A stretch of 64,000 nt of DNA from Rhizobium rosettiformans. GTDB lineage: Bacteria; Pseudomonadota; Alphaproteobacteria; Rhizobiales; Rhizobiaceae. The position numbers were made by a program, and so were the translations under genes. The stretch spans positions 2,942,001 to 3,006,000 of the forward strand of contig NZ_CP032405.1 in the NCBI RefSeq assembly GCF_016806065.1. The letters run 5' to 3'. Shown piece after piece: positions 63,436-64,000 of the stretch (the first letter of the stretch is position 1; each line of letters starts with the position of its first letter). Below the pieces are notes generated by a model. That model saw only the letters and a program-made list of their open reading frames with translations, had not been told where the DNA came from and did no database searches.

Positions 63436-64000
63436 ATGGGTCACAACATCAGTGCAATCGGCCTCCGCCGCCAGGTCTTCTTCTGGCTGGTGACGCTTGC
63501 GATATTCGTCGCCTTCCTGATGTTGTTCTCATCGATCCTTCTGCCCTTCATCGCCGGCATGGCGCTCGCTTACTTCCTCGATCCGGTCGCCGACCGGCTG
63601 GAGCGCATCGGTCTGAGCCGCCTGATGGCGACGGTAGTCATTCTCGTATCCTTCGTTGTCGTCTTCGTGCTGTCCCTGATGATCATCATCCCTGTGCTTG
63701 CCAGCCAGCTCAACGAGTTCATCCAGCGCGTGCCCGCATATGTCACACAACTGCAGACCTTCATCGCAACGTCGAATGCCGCCTGGCTGCCGGATTGGGT
63801 GGATGGTCAGATGGGCACGATCCGGGAGAACTTCACCCGTTATCTGAGCGAGGGGGTCGGCTTCCTCGGCACGCTCGTCGAACAGATCTGGAATTCCGGC
63901 AAGGCGCTACTCGACATCGCCTCGCTGCTGGTGGTCACACCGGTTGTTGCCTTTTACCTGCTGCTTGACTGGGACCGCATGATCGAGAAGGTCGACAGCT
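63436..64000 (+). CDS. AI-2E/PerM family transporter (3' end outside window)
   Basis: The first 188 codons of a membrane protein. The sequence starts MGHNISAIGLRRQVFFWLV and has two N-terminal helices (about 14-32 and 34-55, LLPFIAGMALAYFLDPVADRLE), a third helix rich in Ile/Val (about 65-95), a periplasmic-type loop and the start of a further helix (SLLVVTPVVAFYLLLDWDRM). This is the AI-2E/PerM fold. Substrates vary in the family; in rhizobia the gene often precedes hdaA and ppk, which would lie beyond the window. GGAG six bases upstream supports the ATG. Confidence 0.88.
   Translation, partial: MGHNISAIGLRRQVFFWLVTLAIFVAFLMLFSSILLPFIAGMALAYFLDPVADRLERIGLSRLMATVVILVSFVVVFVLSLMIIIPVLASQLNEFIQRVPAYVTQLQTFIATSNAAWLPDWVDGQMGTIRENFTRYLSEGVGFLGTLVEQIWNSGKALLDIASLLVVTPVVAFYLLLDWDRMIEKVDS

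Noticed and set aside
1..64000. Search for tRNA, rRNA, CRISPR arrays, insertion sequences, integrases and phage genes
   Set aside because: None was recognised by eye on either strand; small or divergent RNAs could still be missed without a covariance search.

Overview
The window reads as a core chromosomal segment of an alphaproteobacterium of the family Rhizobiaceae (Rhizobium/Agrobacterium/Sinorhizobium type). The DNA is GC-rich. It carries the gene runs I associate with rhizobial chromosomes (purF-cvpA-radA; dnaB-rplI-rpsR-rpsF; fabD-fabG-acpP-fabF-mltG-yicC-gmk; ksgA-pdxA-surA-lptD-lptG-lptF; pepA-holC; purM-purN), a RopB-type outer-membrane protein, choline-sulfatase genes and a Rhizobium-type intergenic mosaic repeat. 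I cannot name the species. I see no rRNA, tRNA, CRISPR array, insertion sequence, integrase or phage gene.

Layout. 1-2.1 kb: end of a diguanylate cyclase, a drug/metabolite exporter and an SDR dehydrogenase. 2.1-7.7 kb (minus strand): a ParDE toxin-antitoxin pair placed directly in front of radA-cvpA-purF, preceded by alr. 7.8-9.8 kb: an AraC regulator and the AzlCD amino-acid exporter. 9.8-14.3 kb (minus): dnaB, then the ribosomal operon rpsF-rpsR-DUF2232-rplI. 14.3-17.5 kb: a repeat protein with calcium-binding turns beside a Ca2+/Na+ antiporter, then an aldo/keto reductase. 17.7-24.4 kb: fatty-acid synthesis initiation and elongation genes, mltG, yicC and gmk. 24.4-30.2 kb: a choline-sulfate module (betC, an orphan choline-binding protein, a LysR regulator) and a chemoreceptor. 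30.2-40 kb: envelope biogenesis (ksgA, pdxA, surA-like, lptD/G/F) with divergent pepA-holC.

40-49.5 kb is more accessory: an S9 peptidase, a VapBC pair with a clear palindromic operator, an ABC-F ATPase, a GGDEF protein that has lost its active-site motif, and a small membrane-anchored protein translationally coupled to a chemoreceptor whose sensor is a multi-helix membrane domain with conserved-looking His/Asp residues. 49.5-54.3 kb: ndk, moaE, moaD, pgsA, uvrC and a pteridine-reductase-like SDR. 54.6-64 kb: ropB, a GST, an RNase T2, rlmJ, a molybdopterin oxidoreductase with a NUDIX hydrolase, a complete omptin outer-membrane protease, purN-purM, and the start of an AI-2E/PerM family transporter.

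Most of the window is housekeeping DNA. The points most worth following are the small protein/chemoreceptor pair at 46.1-48.0 kb, the 19-residue-period calcium-turn protein at 14.3-15.2 kb, the rpsF leader inverted repeat that would mask the ribosome-binding site, the operators of the two toxin-antitoxin pairs, the omptin, and the betC-linked orphan binding protein. I did not find a multi-gene cluster I would confidently call a new system.
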